Shown in pieces: positions 1 through 6,688 of a stretch of 6,907 nt of DNA. This DNA is from an uncultured Eubacteriales bacterium (GTDB lineage Bacteria > Bacillota > Clostridia > Oscillospirales > Oscillospiraceae): the NCBI GenBank assembly GCA_900544945.1, contig UQXG01000120.1:1-6907 (forward strand), given 5' to 3'. The number at the start of each line of letters is the position of its first letter. Within the stretch, counting starts at the first letter, position 1. Both the position numbers and the translations under genes were made by a program. Below the pieces are notes generated by a model. It had not been told where the DNA came from and did not search any database. It saw only the letters and a program-made list of their open reading frames with translations.

Positions 1-22
1 TTTAATTGGAGTTCAGTATTAT
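1..22 (+). promoter_or_regulatory. Shared 19-bp upstream element with -10-like hexamer
   Basis: Bases 1-19 (TTTAATTGGAGTTCAGTAT) are the exact reverse complement of 6856-6874, so the same 19-mer stands upstream of both operons, pointing the same way relative to transcription. TATTAT at 17-22 matches five of six bases of the sigma-A -10 consensus. It would start a transcript near base 29, giving a leader of about 35 bases before the permease ATG at 65. The -35 would lie off the window's left edge. The promoter role is inferred. The alternative is that bases 2-49, an open frame ending in TAA at 47-49, are the tail of an upstream gene. Confidence 0.45.
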
Positions 23-64
23 CCGTGCTTCCGAAATCCATCTCAATAAGGAGGGAGAAGGCCT

Positions 65-1777
65 ATGGCTACTACCCAAAGCGCGGCTCTGGACCGAAAA
101 AAACTGATGGGTGACCCCATTCTGGTAACAACCATTGTCGTGCTGATTACGTTCCTCACGCTTTTTATTCTCTACCCCCTGGCAATCCTCCTGGTGGACA
201 GCTTTGTGGGAGACGGCGGGCTCAGCCTGGATGTGTTCCGGCGAATCTTTGACATGCCCACCTTCACCCGGGCCATTACCAACACGCTGAAGGTTGGCTT
301 CCTGGTGGGCATTCTGTCCACCCTGGTAGGCCTGCTCTTTGCCTATGTAGAAGTCTACGTCCGCATGGACAAGTTCGTTGGCGGCCTATTTAAGGTAGTT
401 TCCATGCTGCCCGTGGTATCGCCTCCCTTTGTGCTGAGCCTTTCCATGATTATGCTCTTCGGCAAGGCGGGCATCATCACCCGGTTCCTGCTGGGCATTT
501 ACGACAACAGCGTCTATGGCTTCTGGGGTATCGCCATCGTCCAGACCCTCACCTTCTTCCCGGTTTGCTACATGATGCTCAAGGGTCTGCTCAAGAACAT
601 CGACCCCTCCCTGGAGGAAGCCGCCCGGGACATGGGTGCTTCCCGTTGGAAGGTCTTCACCAGCGTGACTTTGCCCCTGATGCTGCCGGGTCTTGGCAAC
701 GCCTTCCTCGTGACCTTCATTGAGTCCATTGCCGACTTTGCCAACCCCATGATCATCGGCGGCTCCTATGACACCCTGGCCACCACCATCTACTTACAGA
801 TCACCGGTGCCTACGACAAGGCCGGTGCCGCCGCCATGGCCGTGGTGCTGCTGTGCATTACCCTGGGCATGTTCGCGGTGCAGAAGTATTACTTGGAGCG
901 CAAGACCGCCGCCACCCTGACGGGCAAGGCCTCCCGGGGTCGGATGCTCATTACGGATAGAAGCGTGAAGATTCCGCTCACCGTGCTGTGCACCCTGGTT
1001 GCCCTCTTCGTCATTCTGATGTACATCTGCGTGCCCATCGGCGCCTGCTTCCCCACCTGGGGCTACAAGTTCTTCCCCCTCACCGGCAAGTGGTTCAAGC
1101 TGGTGTTCTCCCGGTACCACGGCTTCCAGGCCTTCCGGGATTCCTTCGTGCTGAGTCTGATCTCCGCCCCCATTACGGCACTTCTGAGCATGATTATCTC
1201 CTACTTGGTAGTCAAGCGGAACTTCAAGGCCAAGGGCTTTATCGAGGCGGTGTCCATGCTGGCCATGGCCGTGCCCGGCACGGTACTGGGCGTGGGCTAC
1301 ATCCGGGGCTTCTCCGGCGGTCTGTTCCACACGGGCCTGCTGCAAGGGCTTTACGGCACCGGTGCCATCCTCATCATTGTCTTCGTGGTTCGCTCCCTGC
1401 CCACCGGCACCCGCAGCGGCATTTCCGCCCTGCGGCAGATCGACAAATCCATCGAGGAATCCGCCTATGACATGGGCGCGGACAGCTTCCGGGTGTTCAT
1501 GACCGTGACCCTGCCGCTGATTAAGGATTCCTTCCTCAGCGGTCTTGTCACCGCCTTCGTGCGAAGCATCACCGCAATTTCCGCCATTATTCTGCTGGTG
1601 ACGCCCCAGTTCCTGCTCATCACCGTGCAGATCAACGAGTTTGCCGAGAAGGGCTCCTTCAGCCTGGCCTGCGCCTTCGCAACCATCCTGATTGGCATTA
1701 CCTACGGCAGCGTGCTGCTCATGAACCTGGTCACCAAACACTTCGGCACCAGCAGAAAGATCAAGGAGGGCAAGTAA
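65..1777 (+). CDS. fbpB: Ferric iron-type ABC transporter permease (fused two-domain, FbpB/AfuB family)
   Basis: This 570-residue integral membrane protein forms the translocation channel of a binding-protein-dependent importer. Both membrane domains, usually separate in related importers, are fused in one chain as in FbpB/SfuB. The two halves show this: an EAA cytoplasmic loop that contacts the ATPase occurs at about residues 184-209 (EEAARDMGAS...LPLMLPG) and again at about 464-489 (EESAYDMGAD...LPLIKDS). Hydrophobic segments are spread throughout, beginning at about residues 20-46, with a soluble linker near 278-300. The AVPGTVLG motif at about 402-409 is typical of the second half. AAGGAGGG at 48-55 lies 9 bases before the ATG, supporting this start. 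The ATPase gene begins 3 bases after the stop, so the two are co-transcribed. No binding protein (FbpA/AfuA type) is present; it may lie upstream. Ferric iron is the default assignment, but some Afu systems import sugar phosphates and related permeases carry polyamines or phosphonates. Confidence 0.9.
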   Translation: MATTQSAALDRKKLMGDPILVTTIVVLITFLTLFILYPLAILLVDSFVGDGGLSLDVFRRIFDMPTFTRAITNTLKVGFLVGILSTLVGLLFAYVEVYVRMDKFVGGLFKVVSMLPVVSPPFVLSLSMIMLFGKAGIITRFLLGIYDNSVYGFWGIAIVQTLTFFPVCYMMLKGLLKNIDPSLEEAARDMGASRWKVFTSVTLPLMLPGLGNAFLVTFIESIADFANPMIIGGSYDTLATTIYLQITGAYDKAGAAAMAVVLLCITLGMFAVQKYYLERKTAATLTGKASRGRMLITDRSVKIPLTVLCTLVALFVILMYICVPIGACFPTWGYKFFPLTGKWFKLVFSRYHGFQAFRDSFVLSLISAPITALLSMIISYLVVKRNFKAKGFIEAVSMLAMAVPGTVLGVGYIRGFSGGLFHTGLLQGLYGTGAILIIVFVVRSLPTGTRSGISALRQIDKSIEESAYDMGADSFRVFMTVTLPLIKDSFLSGLVTAFVRSITAISAIILLVTPQFLLITVQINEFAEKGSFSLACAFATILIGITYGSVLLMNLVTKHFGTSRKIKEGK

Positions 1778-1780
1778 ACC

Positions 1781-2857
1781 ATGGAGAAAGTAAAAAAAGG
1801 TGTGCGCCTGGAGCACATTTCCAAAATTTACCAGGATCCCAAAACCGGCAAGGACTTTTACGCCGTCAAGGATAACTCCCTGACCATCGCTCCCGGCGAG
1901 TTTGTGACGCTGCTGGGCCCCTCCGGCTGCGGCAAAACCACAACGCTCCGGATGATCGCCGGCTTTGAAAGCCCGGACGAGGGCGAAATTTATCTGGGAG
2001 ACGAGCCCATCAACGCTCTGACCCCCAACAAGCGGGACACTGCCATGGTGTTCCAGAGCTACGCGCTGCTTCCCCACTACAATGTTTTCGACAACGTGGC
2101 CTACGGCCTGAAGCTCCGGAAGGTGCCCCAGGCGGAAATCAAGGAGCGGGTCATGAAGATTCTTGACCTGGTGGAGCTGTCCGGCATGGAAGGCCGGATG
2201 ACCAATCAGCTGTCCGGCGGTCAGCAGCAGCGGGTGGCACTGGCAAGAGCCCTGGTCATCGAGCCCAGCGTTCTGCTTTTCGATGAGCCCCTTTCCAACC
2301 TGGACGCCAAGCTGCGCGTGACCATGCGGACGGAAATCCGCCGGATTCAGCAGGAAGTGGGCATCACCGCCATTTACGTCACCCACGACCAGAGCGAGGC
2401 CATGGCTCTGTCCGACCGGATTATCATCATGCGCTCCGGCGTGGTGGAGCAGATCGGCTCCCCCCAGGAAATCTACTACCATCCCGTCAATGAGTTCGTG
2501 GCCGACTTCATCGGCGAGGCCAATTTCCTGAAGGGCAAGCTGGAAGCCCTGGAAAACGGCCGTGCCCGGCTGAACGTGTCCGGCGACATCTGCCACGCCG
2601 CTGCCGTGCCCGGCATGGAGGTGGGTAAGGACTACACCATTGTCCTGCGGCCGGAAGCCGCGGCGCTGGAGGAAACCGGCGGCCTGCCCTGCAAGGTGGT
2701 GCTGTCCTGCTTCATGGGCTCCTATCAGAATTACCATGTACGGGTAGGCGATACCCTGGTCAAGCTCACCGACCCCAACCCCAAGAACAAGCGGATCTAT
2801 CAGGTGGGCGAAAGCTGCCACCTGACCTTCGACCCGGAAAACGTTCACGTTCTGTAA
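1781..2857 (+). CDS. fbpC: Ferric iron-type ABC transporter ATP-binding protein (FbpC/PotA family)
   Basis: This 358-residue cytoplasmic ATPase powers the permease encoded just upstream. All nucleotide-binding motifs are intact: Walker A GPSGCGKT (46-53), Q-loop glutamine 92 in FQSY, signature LSGGQQQRVALA (from 144), Walker B VLLFDEP (164-170), D-loop SNLDA (172-176) and switch histidine 202 in THDQ. After the ATPase core, residues from about 243 to the end form the TOBE-type regulatory domain found in FbpC, PotA and MalK relatives. Length is normal for the family. AAGGAGGG at 1763-1770, inside the 3' end of the permease gene, sets the ATG 10 bases downstream. The stop is followed within about 10 bases by a rho-independent terminator, so this is the last gene of the operon. 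Iron is the likeliest substrate, but sequence alone does not exclude spermidine/putrescine, phosphonate or sugar-phosphate systems. Confidence 0.92.
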   Translation: MEKVKKGVRLEHISKIYQDPKTGKDFYAVKDNSLTIAPGEFVTLLGPSGCGKTTTLRMIAGFESPDEGEIYLGDEPINALTPNKRDTAMVFQSYALLPHYNVFDNVAYGLKLRKVPQAEIKERVMKILDLVELSGMEGRMTNQLSGGQQQRVALARALVIEPSVLLFDEPLSNLDAKLRVTMRTEIRRIQQEVGITAIYVTHDQSEAMALSDRIIIMRSGVVEQIGSPQEIYYHPVNEFVADFIGEANFLKGKLEALENGRARLNVSGDICHAAAVPGMEVGKDYTIVLRPEAAALEETGGLPCKVVLSCFMGSYQNYHVRVGDTLVKLTDPNPKNKRIYQVGESCHLTFDPENVHVL

Positions 2858-2867
2858 ATACGGCAAT

Positions 2868-2921
2868 CCCCCGAAAGCAGCCCTGGGAACCTTCCAAGCG
2901 CTGCTTTCGGGGGTATTTTTT
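2868..2921 (+). terminator. Rho-independent terminator after the iron-type ABC operon
   Basis: A perfect 14-bp stem (CCCCCGAAAGCAGC at 2868-2881 pairing with GCTGCTTTCGGGGG at 2900-2913) with an 18-base loop is followed by TA and six T residues (2916-2921). It begins 10 bases after the ATPase stop codon. This is a textbook intrinsic terminator for + strand transcription. Confidence 0.92.
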
Positions 2922-2936
2922 CCTCAGCAAGGGAAA

Positions 2937-2972
2937 AGCAGGGGCATCCGGCAACCGCCGGATGCCCCTGCT
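2937..2972. repeat. Left flanking hairpin, 16-bp perfect stem
   Basis: AGCAGGGGCATCCGGC (2937-2952) pairs perfectly with 2957-2972 around the loop AACC. Arms identical to these recur at 3154-3189 with a different loop. Read outward on the - strand it is followed by TTTT, a weak tract, so a terminator role is possible but not convincing. Confidence 0.85.
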
Positions 2973-2991
2973 GAGGCTGTCGAAAAACCGT

Positions 2992-3032
2992 GTCATTGCG
3001 AGCCAGTGCTCACACTGGCGTGGCAATCCCCC
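2992..3032 (+). repeat. 41-bp arm of the inverted repeat, left copy
   Basis: Bases 2992-3032 match the reverse complement of 3082-3122 at 34 of 41 positions. The arm holds its own stem-loop, GCCAGTG (3002-3008) with CACTGGC (3013-3019). It begins GTCATTGCGAG and ends GTGGCAATCCCCC. Confidence 0.8.
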
Positions 3033-3081
3033 TGATTTTCAAACATTTTCGTCCCTAAATCATCGGTTCTTACGTTTAACC

Positions 3082-3122
3082 GGGGGATTCCCACACCAGT
3101 CTGCGGACTGGTTCGGAATGAC
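3082..3122 (-). repeat. 41-bp arm of the inverted repeat, right copy
   Basis: This is the inverted partner of 2992-3032, with seven differences. The internal stem is kept but with different bases: ACCAGTC (3095-3101) pairs with GACTGGT (3106-3112). Because each arm stays self-complementary despite its differences, folding appears to be under constraint. Confidence 0.8.
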
Positions 3123-3153
3123 AACGTATCTTTCGGACTTTTTTGACACGCTG

Positions 3154-3189
3154 AGCAGGGGCATCCGGCGACTGCCGGATGCCCCTGCT
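3154..3189. repeat. Right flanking hairpin, 16-bp perfect stem
   Basis: AGCAGGGGCATCCGGC (3154-3169) pairs with 3174-3189 around the loop GACT. Both arms are identical to those of the hairpin at 2937-2972; only the loop differs. It lies 5 bases past the stop codon of the FmdE-family gene. It may block or protect the 3' end of that transcript, but no U-tract follows on the - strand. Confidence 0.85.
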
Positions 3190-3194
3190 TTCCA

Positions 3195-3755
3195 TTATAC
3201 ATCAAATCGGTCGTAGGTTTCGTAACAATCCAGGCAAAGCTTCTTTCCCCCCGCAAGCCGGATCCAATTGGCTCCGGTGCTTTCGCCGCAGCACGCGCAG
3301 GGATAGGAATCAAAAATCCGCGCCGCCTCCGGCAGATGCAGCTTCGCCTCCATTACCCGGAACATATCCTCCGGGGCGCAGCTCTGGTAATAGGCAAAGG
3401 ATTCCTGTCGGGTCATGCCCTCCGGCTTCGGTTTCAGAACCAGCCGAAGAGACTTCCCGTTTTTCCGGTCGAAGAAGGTAAACGCCTGCTTGCCCCGCAT
3501 ATGGAACAGCAGATTGCCTTTGCCGATGCTGCACCCCAGAATCACCTGGATGGCATCTACGCCGCAGGCATCGTTTTCGCTGATACATACAATTTCTTCA
3601 TCCGCCGACAGGCATCCCGCGTTTCCGCCGCCGCCCAGCTCCAGCTCCAGAAGCTCGATGGCATACAGCGAGGCCTTGTAGCCAATGGTCAGGCCGCCGC
3701 ATTCGTGCCCGTGAAACTCCACACATTTTTTCCACAACGCTTTGTTCTCGTCCAT
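3195..3755 (-). CDS. FmdE-family protein with C-terminal zinc ribbon
   Basis: This 186-residue soluble protein belongs to the FmdE family, named after a gene linked to molybdenum formylmethanofuran dehydrogenase in methanogens. The biochemical role of most members is unknown. The N-terminal core carries HGHECGG (15-21) and the second family signature DACGVDAIQ (62-70) followed by GCSIGKGNL (74-82); the His and Cys residues could bind a metal. The C terminus has CxxC pairs at C153/C156 and C174/C177, matching the treble-clef zinc finger known in the family. The start at 3755 is chosen because AAGGA (3765-3769) is 9 bases upstream. ATG at 3761 would be only 3 bases from it, and a GTG at 3788 overlaps the ATPase stop. 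It is the last gene of the metal-chelate transporter operon, 29 bases after the ATPase, suggesting a role in handling the imported metal or complex. That role is inference. It is not evidence of methanogenesis. Confidence 0.85.
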   Translation of the reverse strand: MDENKALWKKCVEFHGHECGGLTIGYKASLYAIELLELELGGGGNAGCLSADEEIVCISENDACGVDAIQVILGCSIGKGNLLFHMRGKQAFTFFDRKNGKSLRLVLKPKPEGMTRQESFAYYQSCAPEDMFRVMEAKLHLPEAARIFDSYPCACCGESTGANWIRLAGGKKLCLDCYETYDRFDV

Positions 3756-3764
3756 AATCATCCG

Positions 3765-3769
3765 TCCTT
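3765..3769 (-). promoter_or_regulatory. Ribosome binding site deciding the FmdE-family start
   Basis: AAGGA on the - strand sits 9 bases before ATG 3755 and 3 bases before ATG 3761. The normal spacing favours 3755. The site lies in the short gap after the ATPase stop. Confidence 0.6.
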
Positions 3770-3784
3770 TCTCTTCCGGGTGGC

Positions 3785-4540
3785 TCACGATTCCACCAGA
3801 ACCATTCTTTGATTTTCTACCTCTACCACCCGGCCGTCAATCTGGTACACAGCCTTCAGCGCCTCCGGGGTCAGAACTTTGTAGTCACCGTTGGCATACA
3901 CCTGACCCTGGCGAAGCAGCAGGAACCGGTCGCAGAACCGGAGCGCCAGATTCAGATCATGAATCACGACAACGGCAGTCAGGCCGTCCTGATGGCAAAG
4001 CTCCCGCACAATTTCCAGCACCTGATACTGGTTGTGAATGTCCAGGCTGCTGGTAGGCTCGTCCAGAAGCAGCAGCTTCGGCTGCTGGGCCAGCGCTCTT
4101 GCCAGCATAACCTTCTGCCGCTCACCGCCGGAGAGCTGATTCAGAAACCGTCCCCGCAGGGATTCCAGGTTCAGCCGCTCCATGGCGCTGTGGACGATCT
4201 GATGATCCTTCTCCGTAAATCCCCACTTCATATAGGGTCGTCTTCCCAGCATGACCACATCGTGAACCGTCATCTGGGTATTGGGAACCGTCTGGGAGAC
4301 AAAGGCAATGCGCCGGGAAACCTGGTGGTTGCTCATTTGCAGAATATTCTCCCCGTCCAGAAGCAGCTCCCCGGAGTCCGCCTTCAGAATTTTGTTCAGA
4401 CACTTCAGCAGCGTGCTTTTCCCCACGCCGTTGTTTCCCAGAATTGCCAGGAACTGACCCTGTTCCAGAGTAAAATTTACGTCCTTCAGAACCTCTCCGC
4501 CGCCATGGTAGTGGTAGGAGATGTTTTTCACTTCCATCAT
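3785..4540 (-). CDS. Metal-chelate-type ABC transporter ATP-binding protein (FecE/BtuD family)
   Basis: This 251-residue ATPase energises the FecCD-type permease encoded just upstream. Walker A GNNGVGKST (35-43), Q-loop glutamine 83, signature LSGGERQ (136-142), Walker B LLLLDEP (156-162) and switch histidine 194 in VIHDLNLA are all present. Length and the absence of a TOBE domain fit the siderophore/heme/corrinoid group rather than the FbpC type found on the other strand. The ATG overlaps the permease TGA as ATGA (4537-4540), the usual sign of translational coupling. GGGAGG lies 9 bases before it, so the first of two adjacent ATG codons is preferred. The substrate cannot be read from the ATPase. 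Confidence 0.93.
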   Translation of the reverse strand: MMEVKNISYHYHGGGEVLKDVNFTLEQGQFLAILGNNGVGKSTLLKCLNKILKADSGELLLDGENILQMSNHQVSRRIAFVSQTVPNTQMTVHDVVMLGRRPYMKWGFTEKDHQIVHSAMERLNLESLRGRFLNQLSGGERQKVMLARALAQQPKLLLLDEPTSSLDIHNQYQVLEIVRELCHQDGLTAVVVIHDLNLALRFCDRFLLLRQGQVYANGDYKVLTPEALKAVYQIDGRVVEVENQRMVLVES

Positions 4541-5586
4541 TTTCCCTTTCCTCCCTTGAACAGGAGATACAGGAACAGCGGCCCGCCCAGGAATGCGGTA
4601 ATGGCGCCGATGGGCAGGATAATGGGCATAATCGCCACCCGGGCCAGCAGATCTCCCAGCAGGAGCAGCGTCGCGCCGGCAAGGACGGAGCCGGGAATCA
4701 GGTACACATGGTTATTGCCTACCACCATGCGCACAATGTGCGGCGCCACCAGTCCGATGAAATTGATCAGTCCCACCCGGGATACAATGACAGAGCAGGT
4801 CAGGCAGCACAGAATCATATTCGTCAGGGTAAGCCTCTGTACATGAATGCCCAGGCTTATGGCGGTTTCCTCCCCGCTGAGCAGCGCGTTATAGTCCCAG
4901 CGATGGCTGACGCAATACAGAATCAGAATCAGAACCATGACGGTCATTGCCCGCAGCTCGCCCCAATCGGTGCTTCCCAGATCTCCGAAGGTCCAGAACA
5001 CCAGATTTGCCAGCTGGATTTCGTTGGCGAAATACTGAATCAGGGTAGTTGCGCCGCCCAGCATGGAGCTGATCGCCACACCTGCCAGCACAATTCCCTC
5101 TGCCGAAACCTGCTTCAGCCGGGACAGTCCCAGAATCACCGCCGCCACGGCAATGGAGCCGAGGAAGGACCACAGGGAAATTCCCACACCGCCGGTCAGA
5201 TTCAGGGTGATAATCGCAAAGGCCGCCCCGAAGGTTGCTCCCTGGGAGACACCCAGGGTGGAAGCGGAGGCCAGGGGATTGTGAAGAATGGCCTGCAAAA
5301 TACAGCCGGACAGCCCAAGCCCCGCTCCCGCCACAATGGCGGTGCAGATACGGGGCATTCGGTTATTGCGAATCACCAGATTGATCTTTTTATCCGCGGA
5401 TCGTCCGAAGATTCCCCGGATAAGCTCCGCCACCGGGGTGTTATAGGAGCCGGCACGCAGGGACAGCACCACGGACACCAGAAGCAGCAGCGCCAGAAGC
5501 ACCAGGAACAGGGTGCTGCGAATCTGGTTTTTTCGGTAGTCCGTCAGCTGGTGTTCAGGCGCCAAGGGTAATCTGGCAGAACGCAT
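4537..5586 (-). CDS. Metal-chelate-type ABC transporter permease (FecCD/BtuC family)
   Basis: This 349-residue membrane protein forms the channel of an importer for siderophores, heme, corrinoids or related chelates. Family landmarks are the RMPR stretch followed by GLGLSGCILQAILHNPLA (about 76-106), GVSQGA (about 112-117), and GLVAPHIVR (278-286) with LLLGDLLAR nearby. About ten hydrophobic segments are expected, the first at about 24-43. The start at 5586 is chosen because GGAGG (5596-5600) lies 9 bases upstream and the resulting length is typical. The frame stays open to 5745, but that extension lies wholly within the binding-protein gene, lacks permease features and would make the protein unusually long. 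A TTG at 5565 has no ribosome binding site. The first 32 bases overlap the end of the binding-protein gene, implying coupled translation. Confidence 0.93.
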   Translation of the reverse strand: MRSARLPLAPEHQLTDYRKNQIRSTLFLVLLALLLLVSVVLSLRAGSYNTPVAELIRGIFGRSADKKINLVIRNNRMPRICTAIVAGAGLGLSGCILQAILHNPLASASTLGVSQGATFGAAFAIITLNLTGGVGISLWSFLGSIAVAAVILGLSRLKQVSAEGIVLAGVAISSMLGGATTLIQYFANEIQLANLVFWTFGDLGSTDWGELRAMTVMVLILILYCVSHRWDYNALLSGEETAISLGIHVQRLTLTNMILCCLTCSVIVSRVGLINFIGLVAPHIVRMVVGNNHVYLIPGSVLAGATLLLLGDLLARVAIMPIILPIGAITAFLGGPLFLYLLFKGGKGK

Positions 5587-6688
5587 AGCCGGCTTCCTCC
5601 AGATCAGAATAGGGATTGCTGCCCAGCAGCTCGGTGAAAATCTCCCCGGCCTTTTCGACAGGGTCAATATCCCGGAACTGCTCAGGATACATGACGCAGG
5701 CGGCATAGTAAGCGTCCGCCAGGGCGGTTTCCAGGTTGGAAGCATAGGAGCGGAAGGAAATCTGAGAATAAACCTTTCCCTCCTTGACGGCGGTCAGCGC
5801 ATTGTAAAAATCCGGGTGCGCCCCATAGTCCTCGCTAATCAGGCTCATTCCGTTAAAATCCAGGAAGATCAGATCCGGATCCCAGGAAAGGACCTGCTCC
5901 ACGTCGATGTTGAAGGCACCGGTCTGCTCGGTGGTATTGGCAAGGTTCTTGGCATGAATCAGCTCAAAGGGGCCATAATAGGCCTCTGTTCCCTCAAATC
6001 CGTGCTGACCTTTGAAGGCCACGCCGCCCACATAGCAGGACGGCTTTGCCTCCTCGGCAATGGCGGAAGTCCGCTCGTCCAGATCCTTCTGGATGGCCTT
6101 CAGATAGGCGGTCAGCTCCTCTGCCCGGCTTTCCAGCTGGTAGAGCTCTCCCAGAATGCGGATGGTGACATAGGCTTTCTCATCCAGGGTGGTATCGCTT
6201 CCGGGAACCACTACAACGGGGATGCCCGTTTTCTGGCTCAGCTCGTCGGGATCCTGGCTGGCGTAGCTGCTCATGACGATCACCTGGGGATCCACGTTAA
6301 TGATTTCCTCCGCGAAGGGCTCCCCGTTGGTTCCGATTGCCGGCAAATCCTTGAACAAATCGTAATTCACATAGTTGTACAGTCGGCTCATGCCGGGCTC
6401 TTTTTCGTAATCCTCCACCCCGACGACCCGGTCGGCACCGCCTACATAGCAGGTATAGCGTAGCGCACCGACACCGACACATACAATACGCTCCACGCAA
6501 TAGGGGATTTCCACACTCCGATCCATGCCGTCCGTAATCATCCGGGTATCCGGCGTGGTTTCTTCGGAGGCGGCCTGGAGGGCGGTGGTTTCCTTCGGGG
6601 CGGGTGCTGCCGCTTCCGGAGTGCCCGCGCAGGCGGTCATAGCCAGCAGCATAGCCAGTGCCAGCAGCATCGTAACGATTTTCTTCAT
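5555..6688 (-). CDS. Metal-chelate ABC transporter substrate-binding lipoprotein (FecB/BtuF family)
   Basis: This 377-residue lipoprotein would capture the substrate outside the membrane and deliver it to the FecCD-type permease. Residues 1-19 form a signal peptide (MKK, then a Leu/Ala/Met core), ending in AMTAC with Cys20 as the lipidation site; Met at -3 is slightly off the usual Leu. A low-complexity linker rich in Ala, Pro, Glu and Thr follows to about 50. The binding domain (about 56-355) has family landmarks: DRSVEIP then ERIVCVG (66-72), a GGADRVVGV turn (83-91), NVDPQVIVMSS (131-141), and in the second lobe VEQVLSWDPDLIFLD (263-277). ATG 6688 is chosen because it begins the signal peptide and AAAGGA lies 10 bases upstream. 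The frame is open back to a TTG at 6844, but that would bury the signal. Siderophore, heme, corrinoid or oxyanion cargo cannot be separated by eye. Confidence 0.92.
   Translation of the reverse strand: MKKIVTMLLALAMLLAMTACAGTPEAAAPAPKETTALQAASEETTPDTRMITDGMDRSVEIPYCVERIVCVGVGALRYTCYVGGADRVVGVEDYEKEPGMSRLYNYVNYDLFKDLPAIGTNGEPFAEEIINVDPQVIVMSSYASQDPDELSQKTGIPVVVVPGSDTTLDEKAYVTIRILGELYQLESRAEELTAYLKAIQKDLDERTSAIAEEAKPSCYVGGVAFKGQHGFEGTEAYYGPFELIHAKNLANTTEQTGAFNIDVEQVLSWDPDLIFLDFNGMSLISEDYGAHPDFYNALTAVKEGKVYSQISFRSYASNLETALADAYYAACVMYPEQFRDIDPVEKAGEIFTELLGSNPYSDLEEAGYAFCQITLGA
5596..5600 (-). promoter_or_regulatory. Ribosome binding site of the FecCD permease, inside the upstream gene
   Basis: GGAGG on the - strand is embedded in the codons for the EEAGY segment (residues 364-368) of the binding protein and sits 9 bases before ATG 5586. 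It decides the permease start and makes its translation likely to depend on ribosomes finishing the upstream gene. Confidence 0.75.

Larger units (their letters stand above)
2937..3189. repeat. Composite palindromic intergenic repeat (REP/MITE-like)
   Basis: This block fills most of the gap between the convergent operons. From the outside in it contains a 16-bp-stem hairpin (2937-2972), a 41-bp arm (2992-3032), a 49-base AT-richer centre (3033-3081), the same arm inverted (3082-3122) and a second 16-bp-stem hairpin (3154-3189). The spacers next to the hairpins are also related as inverted copies (GCTGAGGCTGTCGAAAAA against GCTCAGCGTGTCAAAAAA). Short open frames here are not convincing genes. 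The arm sequence resembles a dispersed repeat I associate with gut Clostridia genomes. There is no transposase, so if mobile it would be moved in trans. Confidence 0.75.

Noticed and set aside
794..2866. A 690-codon open frame on the - strand opposite the permease and ATPase genes
   Set aside because: It is rich in His, Gly and Gln with no domain or membrane pattern, and lies opposite two intact, well-recognised genes. It is a codon-composition shadow of GC-rich coding DNA.
2937..3189. The repeat block as a CRISPR array or as a pair of strong terminators
   Set aside because: There are no regularly spaced direct repeats with unique spacers. The hairpins lack a proper T-run on the strand that would need it.
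2766..3313. Several short open frames across the convergent gap
   Set aside because: They run through the terminator and palindromic repeat, overlap real genes and show no recognisable protein features.
3195..3788. GTG start at 3788 for the FmdE-family gene, overlapping the ATPase stop
   Set aside because: It is possible by coupling, but the 11 extra residues are not family-like. AAGGA at 3765-3769 is well spaced for ATG 3755.
4537..5745. A 402-residue version of the FecCD permease
   Set aside because: The first 53 residues lie wholly over the binding-protein gene and look like frame noise, whereas ATG 5586 has GGAGG at good spacing and gives a typical length.
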